A stretch of 64,000 bases of DNA from UBA10646 sp046296295 (GCA_046296295.1 JBKBLG010000002.1:186001-250000); one strand, 5' to 3'. Numbered from the stretch's first letter, positions 9,949 through 18,699 are shown. The notes: generated by a model from the sequence alone, not told the origin. Program-made: numbers and translations.

Positions 9949-10707
9949 ATGCTTAGGCTTTATGTAACACTACTGATTAGTATCATCACAATTACTCAAT
10001 CACAAGCACAGCAACGCTGGCGTGTTGGCGTGAAAGGTGGTATTAGCCTGCCTAATTTGCAAGATCCGAGTGGTAACGATAATTCTCAAGCCTACGGCTA
10101 TAGTAGTATTATGGGGCCATATTTCGGTATTGTTACCGACTATCGCATTCGTGAATCCTTATCTTTTCAAGGCGAAATCAATTATGCAACGCAGGGCGGA
10201 CAAAAAAATGGCGATCAAAAAATTAGAACTGTTGGCTTTGAAAGTTTTATACCCGCAGGTGTGCAAGTACCAGAATATGTATTTACACGTTTCGATAATA
10301 AAGTAGTGTTGCACTATATTGAAATTGCGGCATTGGCTAAGTATTATCTTATTAACCGCAAACATTGGAATGTAACTATTAACGCCGGCCCCTACTTCGG
10401 TATTTTAACCTATGCTCACAACACTTCAAAAGGCACTTCAAAAGTTTATTACGATGCCCAGTACACACAACCACTCTTACCCTATGCTGTAGTATTCGAC
10501 AACGAAGAAGATATACAACCACGTGTTAATCCTTATGCGTTGGGCATACAAGGTGGCGGTACTATTGGTTATAAACTCAAGCAATGGGAGATATTTATTT
10601 CGGGAGGTGGTAATATTGGCCTTACGATACTACAAAGCGATAAAAGTTTGGGCAGTAATAGAACAGGTGCAGGTACGCTTACCACTGGTGTATTTTTTCA
10701 ACTATAA
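9949..10707 (+). CDS. Outer-membrane beta-barrel protein (PorT/OMP_b-brl type)
   Basis: 252 residues with a signal peptide (LYVTLLISIITITQSQA) and then WRVGVKGGISLPNL. The opening GxKGGxxxxN strand, alternating hydrophobic strands (YFGIVTDYRI, SFQGEINYATQGGQK, YIEIAALAKYYL) and a C-terminal strand ending in aromatic FFQL mark a small 8-10 strand barrel. Such proteins are abundant in Bacteroidota and most have no assigned function. It stands alone and is divergent from the giant secreted protein, which may or may not be a partner. Confidence 0.8.
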   Translation: MLRLYVTLLISIITITQSQAQQRWRVGVKGGISLPNLQDPSGNDNSQAYGYSSIMGPYFGIVTDYRIRESLSFQGEINYATQGGQKNGDQKIRTVGFESFIPAGVQVPEYVFTRFDNKVVLHYIEIAALAKYYLINRKHWNVTINAGPYFGILTYAHNTSKGTSKVYYDAQYTQPLLPYAVVFDNEEDIQPRVNPYALGIQGGGTIGYKLKQWEIFISGGGNIGLTILQSDKSLGSNRTGAGTLTTGVFFQL

Positions 10708-10733
10708 CACCCTGGAAAGTATGTATATGTATT

Positions 10734-10747
10734 CCTTACGGTAAATG
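10734..10747 (-). repeat. Dispersed 14-mer copy (CCTTACGGTAAATG)
   Basis: Exact copy in the short gap between convergent genes, 26 bp after the barrel-protein stop. Confidence 0.8.
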
Positions 10748-10763
10748 AATACAATATCATTAC

Positions 10764-11228
10764 TTACAACTTACGTAACAACTTAGCAGGATTACCGGCG
10801 TACACACCTGGTACTGATATCGACTTTGTTACTACAGCACCAGCACCAATAACAGCACCATCGCAAATAGTTACTGGCAAAATAGTAGCATTACTACCAA
10901 TACTTACATTATTACCTATCGTTGTTTTTTTCCACAAGCTCCTATTACCTCTTGCAGGGCCACCTTCGCTAAAAGTATCGTTAATAAAAATAACACCATG
11001 ACCAATAAAACAGTGGCTACCAATGGTTACTAATTCGCAGATAAAACTGTGACTTTGAACACGAGTATAATCGCCGATAGATACATTTTTTTGTATTTCG
11101 CAGAATGGCCCAATAAAAACATGGTTACCCAAAGTACAACCATATACATTACTTGGCATTACAATAGTAACATGCTCACCATGTTGTACTGATTCGTGTA
11201 TACTTACATTAGAATATTGCAAACTCAT
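10764..11228 (-). CDS. Hexapeptide-repeat acyltransferase (WlbB/WbpD-like)
   Basis: 154 residues forming a left-handed beta-helix, with repeated [LIV]GxxxxI hexapeptides (IGDYTRVQSHSFI, VTIGSHCFIGHGVIF, TIGNNVSIGSNATILP, VIGAGAVVTKS) and the usual C-terminal VYAGNPAKLLRKL. The insert FINDTFSEGG resembles the loop of UDP-3-amino-sugar N-acetyltransferases of the WlbB/WbpD type, which use acetyl-CoA. The start codon overlaps the stop of the upstream oxidoreductase by 4 bp, so the two are translationally coupled. Together they suggest acetylation of an amino-sugar nucleotide, though the exact substrate cannot be read from sequence. Confidence 0.82.
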   Translation of the reverse strand: MSLQYSNVSIHESVQHGEHVTIVMPSNVYGCTLGNHVFIGPFCEIQKNVSIGDYTRVQSHSFICELVTIGSHCFIGHGVIFINDTFSEGGPARGNRSLWKKTTIGNNVSIGSNATILPVTICDGAVIGAGAVVTKSISVPGVYAGNPAKLLRKL

Positions 11229-12238
11229 AAACTATTTTTTGAATAATTAGAAGCTGCATAAATTTTTTCAATGGCAATAACACTGTGTAAAGCATCGGCA
11301 CCGGCGATAATAGCTGGAGGCTGATGAAATTCTGCTACCAATGTTTTATACAATATATTGTGATTGCTCATACTACCTACATAAGCACCATAATTATTCG
11401 GACCATTACCGATTGGTAAATTTTCAAATACAAAGTTATCAATACTTTGATACTCAAGTTCGTTTAAATACTGGCCACCAATTTTTACAGTGCCTTTTTC
11501 ACAGAAAAGGGTAATACTACCTTCCATATTTTTGGCATAAGCATTTACTGTAAAGTGTATTGTACCTAATGCACCGGCACTTGTTTTAAAACATACCACA
11601 CCCTGATCTTCAAAATCAATAATACCCTGATGCTTTGCATTATTCGTAAATGCCTTCACCTCTTGTATTGGCCCAGCTAACCAATAAATTAAATCAATAA
11701 AATGACTGAATTGTGTGTACAATGTGCCACCATCTAATTGTTGAGAGCCGCGCCAGCTATTTTTGTAATAAGCTTCATTTCTATTCCAAAAGCAGTTAAC
11801 TTGTACACTCAAAATTTTTCCGAGTGTACCATTTTCGAGTGCATTTTTTACTGCAACCACCGGCGGATTAAACCTGTTTTGTTTTACAACAAACAACTTT
11901 TTACCAACCTTCTCTGCCGTTGCAATCATGTTTTTGGCATCGTTACTATGAATTGCCATTGGCTTTTCTACCAATACATGAAACCCTGCTTCTAATGCTG
12001 CTATCGCCTGATTAGCGTGTTCACCATTGGGCGTGCAAATAGATACTATATCGGCTTCTATTTGCGTAAGCATTGTGGTAAAATCTGTGAAAGTAGCTGC
12101 TTGCGGATAATTATGTGCAAAGGTTTGTAGTGCATCTGTTGCTGTATCGCACAAAGCCACCAACGATGCAAACTCGTGAATGTATTTCGCATGTCGTTCT
12201 CCAATTTTTCCGCAACCAACCAATGCAAATCGAATCAT
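11225..12238 (-). CDS. Gfo/Idh/MocA family NAD-dependent oxidoreductase (WlbA-like)
   Basis: 337 residues. An N-terminal Rossmann fold carries ALVGCGKIGERHAKYI (GxGxxG) and the family signature HVLVEKPMA with its catalytic Lys. The C-terminal alpha/beta substrate domain includes GGTLYTQFSHFIDLIYWL with the conserved HxxD pair. Its genetic coupling to a WlbB-like acetyltransferase fits the WlbA role, the 3-oxidation of a UDP-N-acetyl sugar acid. Other Gfo/Idh substrates are possible. It is the third gene of a four-gene operon, 9 bp after the nucleotidyltransferase. Confidence 0.83.
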   Translation of the reverse strand: MIRFALVGCGKIGERHAKYIHEFASLVALCDTATDALQTFAHNYPQAATFTDFTTMLTQIEADIVSICTPNGEHANQAIAALEAGFHVLVEKPMAIHSNDAKNMIATAEKVGKKLFVVKQNRFNPPVVAVKNALENGTLGKILSVQVNCFWNRNEAYYKNSWRGSQQLDGGTLYTQFSHFIDLIYWLAGPIQEVKAFTNNAKHQGIIDFEDQGVVCFKTSAGALGTIHFTVNAYAKNMEGSITLFCEKGTVKIGGQYLNELEYQSIDNFVFENLPIGNGPNNYGAYVGSMSNHNILYKTLVAEFHQPPAIIAGADALHSVIAIEKIYAASNYSKNSL

Positions 12239-12247
12239 AAATTTTCA

Positions 12248-12961
12248 TTAGGCAAACAATGTTGCAGCCTTTGCCAAAGCATCGGGCTTTCCAACATCTA
12301 ATAGTATGTCACCCGTGTGGTCAAACCCTTGAATAGTGTGCGTTGCTGCATGTGCCAAATATACATCTACCATAGAGTATTTTCCGGGTTTAAGTAACGA
12401 AAAAATAGCACTATTTATTATATGCACACCACTAAATGCTAAAGGCATATACGTTGCTGCTGTTCTAGGTAATTTTTCTTCGCCGGTTACCGTATTGCGC
12501 CAACCACAAAGTATTAACTGCGTATCAAATAAAAACACTCTACTACTTGTGCGCTTTGTTACTGCCAGTGTGGCCAGCGGTTGCTGCTTTTTATGTGCAG
12601 CAATCATTGCAGTGAGGTTAAGGTTGGTAAGCATGTCGGCATTCATCAAAACAAAATCAGACTCACTTTGCAGTAAATGCATAGCCTTTTGCAAACCACC
12701 ACCCGTTTCTAATACAGCATCGGTTTCATCGCTAATAGTTACGGTACTACCCCAACCATTATTGGCTGTTACAGCATCTATAATTTGACCTGCAAAATGA
12801 TGCACATTCACCACAATTTCTGTTATACCAAACTGTTGCAAATATTCTATGTTGCGCTGTAGTAACGACTTGCCATTAACAATTGCCAAAGCTTTAGGAT
12901 GATAATCGGTAAAGGGTTTTAAACGTGTTCCCAAACCAGCGGCTAACAACATTGCTTTCAT
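12248..12961 (-). CDS. Sugar-1-phosphate nucleotidyltransferase (MurU-like)
   Basis: 237 residues. The N-terminal signature AMLLAAGLGTRLKPFTDYHPKA has the GxGxRLxP pyrophosphorylase loop and the catalytic Lys. NADMLTN supplies the metal-binding Asp and GKPDALAKA closes the domain. The size and the adjacent sugar kinase match MurU, the MurNAc-1-phosphate uridylyltransferase of peptidoglycan recycling. A different hexose-1-phosphate is possible. Only 3 bp separate it from the kinase gene, so the two are almost certainly co-transcribed. Confidence 0.8.
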   Translation of the reverse strand: MKAMLLAAGLGTRLKPFTDYHPKALAIVNGKSLLQRNIEYLQQFGITEIVVNVHHFAGQIIDAVTANNGWGSTVTISDETDAVLETGGGLQKAMHLLQSESDFVLMNADMLTNLNLTAMIAAHKKQQPLATLAVTKRTSSRVFLFDTQLILCGWRNTVTGEEKLPRTAATYMPLAFSGVHIINSAIFSLLKPGKYSMVDVYLAHAATHTIQGFDHTGDILLDVGKPDALAKAATLFA

Positions 12962-12964
12962 ATA

Positions 12965-14446
12965 TTATGCTTGTTGTTTGGTTACAGGTGTAGTTACCCA
13001 ATTCGATTGATTGGTATGGGTTAACTGCACTTTTACTTTATATTTATTTTTTAAGTGTCGTGCAGTTTGTTCGGCTGCATATACACTACGGTGCTGCCCA
13101 CCGGTACAACCAAAATTTATTTGTAAATGCTCGAAACCTCTGCTTAAATAGCTCTCTACATTAACATCTACCAAATCCCAAACACTATTCAAAAATTCAT
13201 TCATCTTGGTACGCTGTTCTAAGAAGTCTTGTACCGGTTTGTCTTTACCACTTAAGTGCTTGTACTCATCAAATCGTCCGGGGTTTAGTATCCCTCGCAT
13301 ATCAAAAACAAAACCACCTCCATTCTCTGAATCGTCTTTTGGAATTCCTTTTTTATAACTAAAGCTATTCACTTCTATTACCAAGGGTGTTTGTTCGTTG
13401 GCTTGCGTTGGTGTAAACTGTGCTATAATACCATCACTTGTAACAAATTGTAATAATTGCTCAAATTCCGGAACTGATATACCTACGCTACAATTGGCTA
13501 AAAACCATTTTAAGTTTTGCAATGCTAATGGTATGCTCGCCAAAAAGTGTGCCTTACGTTCAAACAAACCTCTGAAGCCATATGCACCTAATACCTGCAA
13601 CAAACGAATGAGTACATAGCCATTATACTGACTTGTGAATGTATTTCTATTGATAGGTTTTTGCAATAGCTGCTCAACTTCATCTATATAATAGTTCAGC
13701 AACTGCACCTTCCAAGTTTCAGGAAGCTCTGCTTTCGCTTGCCACAACAAACTCGCTACATCATATTGCAAAGCACCTTGCATACCTCCTTGATAATCAA
13801 TAAAACTAACAGTATTGTTATGCACCACAATATTTCTACTTTGAAAATCGCGAAACATGAAATACTTGTATTGCGTACGAGTAAGGTAGGTGGCTAATGC
13901 ATCAAAATCGTCTAATAACGCTTGCTTATCGTAAGGTTGTTTCAGTGTATCTAAAAAATAGTACTTGAAGTATAACAAATCACTTAAAATAGCTTGCTTA
14001 CCAAATTCTTTTGCCGTAAGGCACCAACCATAATTAAAATCTTCGTGCCCCTGAATTTGTAGCTTTGCTAAAGTTTTCAAGCTTTGTTCAAACAACCCAT
14101 ATACACGTTGCGAATGGCCCTCTTTCTCAATTTGATTCAGTAGACTTTCAGCACCTAAATCTTGTTGCAAATACACATCGTAACGCTCGTTCACAGCAAC
14201 AATTTTGGGAACAGGTAGTTGCTTCGATAGAAAATGTTGTGTGAATTTTACAAAGGTTTTGTTCTCTTTAATATTAGTGTTATAGGTAGCAATAAATGTA
14301 CTTTCATCTTCGCAGAAAATACGATAATAAATACGGTCGCTACCGCTTTGCGGTAGTTTTTCAATTCGGTTCACCCTTACGGGTAAATGTTGTGCTGCGA
14401 GTGCTTCAATATCGTTTAAAATGGGCATCATTGCTCGTTGGTTCAA
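12965..14446 (-). CDS. Fusion of AmgK-like sugar kinase and RapZ C-terminal domain
   Basis: 493 residues with two parts. Residues about 15-335 are an aminoglycoside-phosphotransferase fold similar to AmgK, the anomeric MurNAc/GlcNAc kinase. The catalytic loop is FRDFQSRNI and the metal Asp lies in FIDYQGG. The first His of the usual HRDF is Phe. Residues about 355-480 match the C-terminal domain of RapZ, with VFDMRGILNPGR and GCTGGQHRSVYAAE. In enterobacteria that domain binds glucosamine-6-phosphate. The N-terminal P-loop domain of RapZ is absent. The gene leads the operon kinase-nucleotidyltransferase-oxidoreductase-acetyltransferase. The start may be an internal Met at residue 6 or 7. I infer that the RapZ domain may tune kinase activity to amino-sugar level. 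Confidence 0.85.
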   Translation of the reverse strand: MNQRAMMPILNDIEALAAQHLPVRVNRIEKLPQSGSDRIYYRIFCEDESTFIATYNTNIKENKTFVKFTQHFLSKQLPVPKIVAVNERYDVYLQQDLGAESLLNQIEKEGHSQRVYGLFEQSLKTLAKLQIQGHEDFNYGWCLTAKEFGKQAILSDLLYFKYYFLDTLKQPYDKQALLDDFDALATYLTRTQYKYFMFRDFQSRNIVVHNNTVSFIDYQGGMQGALQYDVASLLWQAKAELPETWKVQLLNYYIDEVEQLLQKPINRNTFTSQYNGYVLIRLLQVLGAYGFRGLFERKAHFLASIPLALQNLKWFLANCSVGISVPEFEQLLQFVTSDGIIAQFTPTQANEQTPLVIEVNSFSYKKGIPKDDSENGGGFVFDMRGILNPGRFDEYKHLSGKDKPVQDFLEQRTKMNEFLNSVWDLVDVNVESYLSRGFEHLQINFGCTGGQHRSVYAAEQTARHLKNKYKVKVQLTHTNQSNWVTTPVTKQQA

Positions 14447-14487
14447 GGGGGTAAAAATACGGGTAAAAGGTGCAGGTAGCTACAAAG

Positions 14488-14516
14488 AAATAGCGGCTAC
14501 AATGTAGCCGCTATTT
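14488..14516 (-). terminator. Terminator of the thioredoxin-like gene
   Basis: A perfect 13-bp stem (AAATAGCGGCTAC and its complement) with a 3-nt loop, 25 bp after the stop at 14542. It also separates that gene from the kinase operon downstream. Confidence 0.8.
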
Positions 14517-14541
14517 TATAATCATATCAAGTAACAGTCGA

Positions 14542-15201
14542 TCAAACTACCGATGCAGTAAGTAATGCTAACAGTTCTTGTTGCGTACTTAATGTTTTAT
14601 CTTTAGCATACCACCCGTGTAATTGTTCTGCTAAGGTAGCAAATGTTACTCCTGATGATTTTAAATCGCTATATAAGGTTTGTGCTGCTACTGGTCGTGG
14701 CCCCCAATTGAATATTTCATAACCTTGCGGGGTGGTTGCAATTAGTTTTGGAATACTTCTGCTTTTACCATCTTGTAAGTAGGCATCCATTAAATCTAAG
14801 TTTTCATCCCTTAAGAATAAACGTAAGTCTATCAAAGGGTTTTCTTTCGCCATCGCATGAATCACCGGAACAATTTGTGCAGCATCGCCACACCAACCTT
14901 CTGTTAGTAACAACCATACTTGCGGCGTTGCTATTTGCCGTAAGGCTTGTACCACCGCTGGCTGTAAGGTTACTGTTTTATCAATTCTATTCATGCGAGC
15001 TATATTAAGCTTCGCATATTCTAGAATTTCAGGTGTTTGATATGCCGGGTTATTGCCTGTTGTTTTACCCTCGGCATTTAAACTATCTATCAGTGCTCGG
15101 TAGCTTTCGTAGGTGTAATGAGGTTGTTGTAGGTAAGCTTGTAATATCGATTGCAAAGGACAAAATTTTAATGTGCAAACATAGATTTTTATTGCTTCCA
15201 A
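14542..15201 (-). CDS. Thioredoxin-family protein with single active-site Cys
   Basis: 219 residues. A helical N-terminal region is followed by a thioredoxin fold with VWLLLTEGWCGDAAQIVPV, ending near IPKLIATTPQGYEI (the cis-Pro loop). The active site reads WCGDA: the first Cys is present but the second is Ala, as in the Thioredoxin_9 group. It is thus unlikely to be a simple disulfide reductase. No signal peptide is visible, so it acts in the cytoplasm. It carries a near-copy of the dispersed 14-mer in frame (TATTTGCCGTAAGG at 14932-14945). Confidence 0.8.
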   Translation of the reverse strand: MEAIKIYVCTLKFCPLQSILQAYLQQPHYTYESYRALIDSLNAEGKTTGNNPAYQTPEILEYAKLNIARMNRIDKTVTLQPAVVQALRQIATPQVWLLLTEGWCGDAAQIVPVIHAMAKENPLIDLRLFLRDENLDLMDAYLQDGKSRSIPKLIATTPQGYEIFNWGPRPVAAQTLYSDLKSSGVTFATLAEQLHGWYAKDKTLSTQQELLALLTASVV

Positions 15202-15249
15202 ATTTAGCTGTTAACTATCAATATTTTCTTTTAATACTTACGTAAAAGT

Positions 15250-15276
15250 TACCCTACAGATGTACACTGCGGGGTA
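15250..15276 (-). terminator. Probable terminator of the NmrA-like gene
   Basis: Imperfect stem TACCCCGCAG / CTGTAGGGTA on the minus strand, followed by ACTTTTACGT, about 10 bp after the stop. The trailing ACTTACGTAAAAG at 15236-15248 is a one-base-deleted form of the dispersed 14-mer. Confidence 0.45.
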
Positions 15277-15286
15277 GCCAAAGCAA

Positions 15287-16177
15287 TTACTTAGATTGAT
15301 ATGCCGCTGCGAATACTTGTGCAAACTGGGCTAGTTTAACACTACCTTGTGTAGTTGGCCTGTTGGCCCAATAATCGGCTTGTAATTCGCCGCTTCGAAG
15401 TGCTTTTCCAAGTGTAGTATAGCCTTGGGCGATGGTATCGGGTAAGCCCGCTTGCTTCAAACCTGCATACGCTTGTTCATCGGTAAATACTACCCAAGGT
15501 GTGCCTTCTTTACCAATCGCCTTGCCTAAAGCTGTTGCAATTTCTTGGGTGGTAGCCTCATCGCTACTGATATATCGAATTTGCTGACCCCTCGCCAAAG
15601 GCAATGCTAATAACACTTCTGCTGCTACTGCTGCAATATCGTTGGTATCTACCAATACCAACTTTTCATCGCCACCAAAATTACTACCGAAAACACCTGC
15701 ATTTTTAACCAAATCAATTTGCGCAAAGAGGTTGTAAAAAAAGTACGACGGACGTAAAAAAACTGCATTAACACCAGCATCAATTAGCTGTACTTCTAAA
15801 TAAGCGAGACCGTCTATTGGCCCTGCACCTTGTCGCATGTGAGCACCAATACTACTCAAAACAACAACATTTTTAATATTGTTCGCTTTAACAGCAGCTA
15901 CATAATTGTTAGCCACTTGCTGCTGATACGAATACCAATCTGCAACATCCCATTTGGGAGGAATCATTAGATACAAAGCATCGGCACCTGCAAAACTTTC
16001 TGTTACGAAAGCCACATCTTCAACAGAACCCACCAATGCTGTAGCACCTAGCGCCTCAATACTAGCAATACGTTCGCTATTACTTGTAATAACACTAACA
16101 GCATTACCTGCTGCTACCAACCGGTGTACTAAAGGCTTGCTGATGTGGCCAATTGAGCCTGTAATAACATAGTTCAT
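15287..16177 (-). CDS. NmrA/SDR-a type NAD(P)-binding reductase
   Basis: 296 residues beginning NYVITGSIGHISKPLVHRL. The nucleotide loop is TGSIGHIS, close to the GxxGxxG of atypical short-chain dehydrogenases (NmrA, QorB-like). The core has NVVVLSSIGAHM and LRPSYFFYNL. There is no obvious catalytic YxxxK, which is common in this group of redox sensors and quinone reductases. It lies 66 bp downstream of the MarR regulator on the same strand and is probably its target or partner. A role in electrophile or quinone response is a guess from this pairing. Confidence 0.83.
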   Translation of the reverse strand: MNYVITGSIGHISKPLVHRLVAAGNAVSVITSNSERIASIEALGATALVGSVEDVAFVTESFAGADALYLMIPPKWDVADWYSYQQQVANNYVAAVKANNIKNVVVLSSIGAHMRQGAGPIDGLAYLEVQLIDAGVNAVFLRPSYFFYNLFAQIDLVKNAGVFGSNFGGDEKLVLVDTNDIAAVAAEVLLALPLARGQQIRYISSDEATTQEIATALGKAIGKEGTPWVVFTDEQAYAGLKQAGLPDTIAQGYTTLGKALRSGELQADYWANRPTTQGSVKLAQFAQVFAAAYQSK

Positions 16178-16243
16178 TTGCTCTTAATTTAATATTAAAA
16201 AATAGTTTTAAAATTTGTACATACAATTAATAAATCAAAAAAA

Positions 16244-16669
16244 TCATGGTAGTGCATCGGCCACAGTAGCAATTTGCTGCGTTAAAGCACAGCTTGCCTC
16301 GGGGCCAAGTATTTTGCTATATGCCATATAAAACCCATCCATAGCTGCCTGCATTTCGGGTAGTAACGCTTTCGCTTTGTCGGTAGCATATACCATGGTA
16401 GTTTTTCCATCGAGCATTCTTGTTATCAATGCCTGCCCTTCTAATTTTTCTATCAATCGTGTAATGGTACTAGGCGTAAGCTGTAACTCGTTGGCTAGCT
16501 TTGTAGGTTGTACACCCGGCTCTTGTAACACCACCATTAACAAATACCCATGGCTCGGACTAAACCCTAACGGTTTCCAATAATGCAATGCCAATTTTTC
16601 TACCTTACGTGCAAATGCATTGCTAGTAAAGTACAAACACTGATGATATCTGCTCTCCGAGGTTTTCAT
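16244..16669 (-). CDS. MarR-family transcriptional regulator
   Basis: 141 residues with a winged helix-turn-helix of the MarR type. The core runs PTKLANELQLTPSTITRLIEK, followed by the wing LITRMLDGKTTMVYATDKAK, with helices on both sides for dimerisation. An early Cys (residue 11) is in the region where redox-sensing MarR proteins carry theirs. It sits directly upstream of the NmrA-like reductase and divergent from ruvB, so it may repress its own two-gene operon. Confidence 0.85.
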   Translation of the reverse strand: MKTSESRYHQCLYFTSNAFARKVEKLALHYWKPLGFSPSHGYLLMVVLQEPGVQPTKLANELQLTPSTITRLIEKLEGQALITRMLDGKTTMVYATDKAKALLPEMQAAMDGFYMAYSKILGPEASCALTQQIATVADALP

Positions 16670-16732
16670 TGCTGCACAGCAAAGATGAGCACCCTTATTT
16701 GTATATACAAATATTTATTAGAAATTTTCTGC

Positions 16733-16746
16733 CCTTGCGGTAAATG
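16733..16746 (-). repeat. Dispersed 14-mer copy inside the ruvB promoter
   Basis: CCTTGCGGTAAATG, an exact consensus copy. Its TTG (16735-16737) is positioned as the -33 element of the ruvB promoter. Confidence 0.8.
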
Positions 16747-16762
16747 CTTGCCATTACCTTTG
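16735..16762 (+). promoter_or_regulatory. Bacteroidota-type promoter for ruvB
   Basis: TTG at 16735-16737, a 17-bp spacer, and TACCTTTG at 16755-16762, a perfect TAnnTTTG box, 10 bp before the ATG. The transcript would have a very short leader. Confidence 0.5.
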
Positions 16763-16772
16763 ATCATTTAGT

Positions 16773-17810
16773 ATGCAAAATCCGAATTTAAATAGAGATA
16801 AAACACAATTGTCGGCGGCAGACAAAGAGTTTGAGAATAATATCAGACCTGTTGAAATCAAAGAGTTTAGTGGGCAACAGCAAATTATAGAAAACCTTAC
16901 TATCTTTATCAAAGCTGCCAAAATAAGAGGCGAAGCGCTAGATCATGTACTGTTTCATGGCCCGCCGGGTTTAGGCAAAACAACATTAAGCCGCATTGTT
17001 GCCAATGAGCTGGGCGTTAGCATCAAAGAAACAAGTGGACCGGTAATTGAAAAACCTGGCGACTTAGCCGGCCTACTTACCGGCTTACAACCTAGAGATG
17101 TACTTTTTATCGATGAAATTCACCGCCTTAGCACCGTTGTAGAAGAATATCTCTATGCCGCTATGGAAGATTTCCGAATCGATATTATGATTGATAGCGG
17201 CCCCAATGCTCGTAGCATACAATTGAACCTCAACCCGTTCACTTTAGTGGGAGCTACTACGCGTAGCGGCTTACTAACTGCACCCTTGTTATCGCGATTC
17301 GGCATTAAAAGTCGTTTAGAATACTACAATGCTCATACGCTTCAAAAAATCATTGAACGTGCGGCACAAATTCTAAATACTGCTATAAGTACCGACGCCG
17401 CTTTTGAAATTGCACGTCGTAGCAGAGGCACACCGCGTATTGCCAATGGTTTATTACGTCGCGTTCGCGACTTTGCTCAGGTACTTAACGATGGTATGAT
17501 AGATTTAGGTATAACGCAACATGCTTTAAAAGCGTTAAATGTTGATGAGCATGGCCTTGATGAAATGGATAATCGTATACTCGCTGCTATCATTGAAAAA
17601 TTTAAAGGAGGCCCTGTTGGTTTAACCACCATTGCCACAGCCGTAGGCGAAGAACCTGGTACTTTAGAAGAAGTATATGAACCGTTTTTAATTCAAGAAG
17701 GTTTTTTGCAACGTACACCGCGTGGCCGCGAAGCAACCCCAAAAGCATATGAACATTTGGGCAAAAACCCCTTTAACCGTGGTGCACAAGCTGGTTTATT
17801 TGGTAGCTAG
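16773..17810 (+). CDS. ruvB: Holliday junction branch migration helicase RuvB
   Basis: The AAA+ motor that drives branch migration with RuvA and RuvC. It has 345 residues, the usual length. Walker A is GPPGLGKTT, Walker B is LFIDEIHRL, sensor 1 is GATTRSG, and the arginine-finger region is RFGIKSRLEYY. The lid and winged-helix domain end with GFLQRTPRGREATPKAY. RuvA and RuvC are not in the window. The gene is monocistronic by spacing and divergent from the MarR operon. Confidence 0.97.
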   Translation: MQNPNLNRDKTQLSAADKEFENNIRPVEIKEFSGQQQIIENLTIFIKAAKIRGEALDHVLFHGPPGLGKTTLSRIVANELGVSIKETSGPVIEKPGDLAGLLTGLQPRDVLFIDEIHRLSTVVEEYLYAAMEDFRIDIMIDSGPNARSIQLNLNPFTLVGATTRSGLLTAPLLSRFGIKSRLEYYNAHTLQKIIERAAQILNTAISTDAAFEIARRSRGTPRIANGLLRRVRDFAQVLNDGMIDLGITQHALKALNVDEHGLDEMDNRILAAIIEKFKGGPVGLTTIATAVGEEPGTLEEVYEPFLIQEGFLQRTPRGREATPKAYEHLGKNPFNRGAQAGLFGS

Positions 17811-17826
17811 TAGTTTTGCTATACAA

Positions 17827-17840
17827 CATTTACCGTAAGG
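17827..17840 (+). repeat. Dispersed 14-mer copy (CATTTACCGTAAGG)
   Basis: Exact copy 16 bp after the ruvB stop, in the gap before the response regulator. Confidence 0.8.
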
Positions 17841-17931
17841 TAGCTACTTTGGGTTTAACAAAGTTTTGTTGCTACAAAATTGTTTTGGCATGCTAAATGA
17901 TTATTTTTATTAAAATAGAAACCCTACAACT

Positions 17932-18627
17932 ATGGAAGGTAAAAAGTACAAAATTTTACTATGTGAAGATGATACCAACCTTGGTATGGTCTTCAAGAAT
18001 TATTTAGAACTGAACGATTTTGATGTAACACTTGAACGAGATGGCCGCTTAGGTTTGGCTGCATTTCAACGCGAAAAGTTTGATATATGCTTACTCGATG
18101 TGATGATGCCTAAAATGGATGGATTCACACTTGCAGAAGAAATAAGAGATATAGATCCGGATATTCCGTTGTTTTTCTTGAGTGCTAAAACCATGAAAGA
18201 AGATATCATTAATGGTTATAAGCTCGGTGCCGACGATTATATTACAAAGCCTTTTGATAGCGAGGTTTTATTAATGAAAATCAAAGCTATTCTGAAGCGT
18301 AATGAAGAGCTGAATAAAGAAACTGAAAATCAAGAATTTGATTTAGGTGCTTACCACTTCAATCCGAAATTGCGAGAACTTACTTTAGGAGGCAAAACAC
18401 AAACCTTAAGCCCAAAAGAAAATGAGCTCTTGAAAATGTTAGCCGAACATAAAAACGATTTGTTACCCCGCGAACGTGCTTTAAAGAAAATTTGGGGTAG
18501 CGATACTTACTTTAATGGGCGTAGTATGGATGTATACATTGCGAAACTTCGCAAATACTTGAAAGAAGATAGCAATATTGAAATTGTGAACATTCATGGT
18601 AACGGCTTCCGCTTAGTAGCACCATAA
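17932..18627 (+). CDS. OmpR-family response regulator (orphan, RprY-like)
   Basis: 231 residues. The receiver domain (1-120) has the acidic pocket EDD at 12-14, the phosphoacceptor Asp56 in LLDVMMPKMDG, Ser84 and the Lys of ITKPFD. The C-terminal winged helix (about 135-230) has TLSPKENELLKMLAEHKNDLLPR (split by hydrophobic positions) and the recognition segment GRSMDVYIAKLRKYL. All phosphorylation residues are present. No histidine kinase gene is adjacent, so its partner is elsewhere. It resembles RprY of Bacteroides. A terminator follows at 18652-18678. Confidence 0.9.
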   Translation: MEGKKYKILLCEDDTNLGMVFKNYLELNDFDVTLERDGRLGLAAFQREKFDICLLDVMMPKMDGFTLAEEIRDIDPDIPLFFLSAKTMKEDIINGYKLGADDYITKPFDSEVLLMKIKAILKRNEELNKETENQEFDLGAYHFNPKLRELTLGGKTQTLSPKENELLKMLAEHKNDLLPRERALKKIWGSDTYFNGRSMDVYIAKLRKYLKEDSNIEIVNIHGNGFRLVAP

Positions 18628-18651
18628 ACTATATTGCTAAATACATTACAG

Positions 18652-18678
18652 GCCGTTGTGGCATATTGCTGCAACGGC
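18652..18678 (+). terminator. Terminator of the response regulator gene
   Basis: GCCGTTG and CAACGGC pair around a 13-nt loop, followed by TTTATTATT, 24 bp after the stop. Confidence 0.65.
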
Positions 18679-18699
18679 TTTATTATTACAAATTAATTT

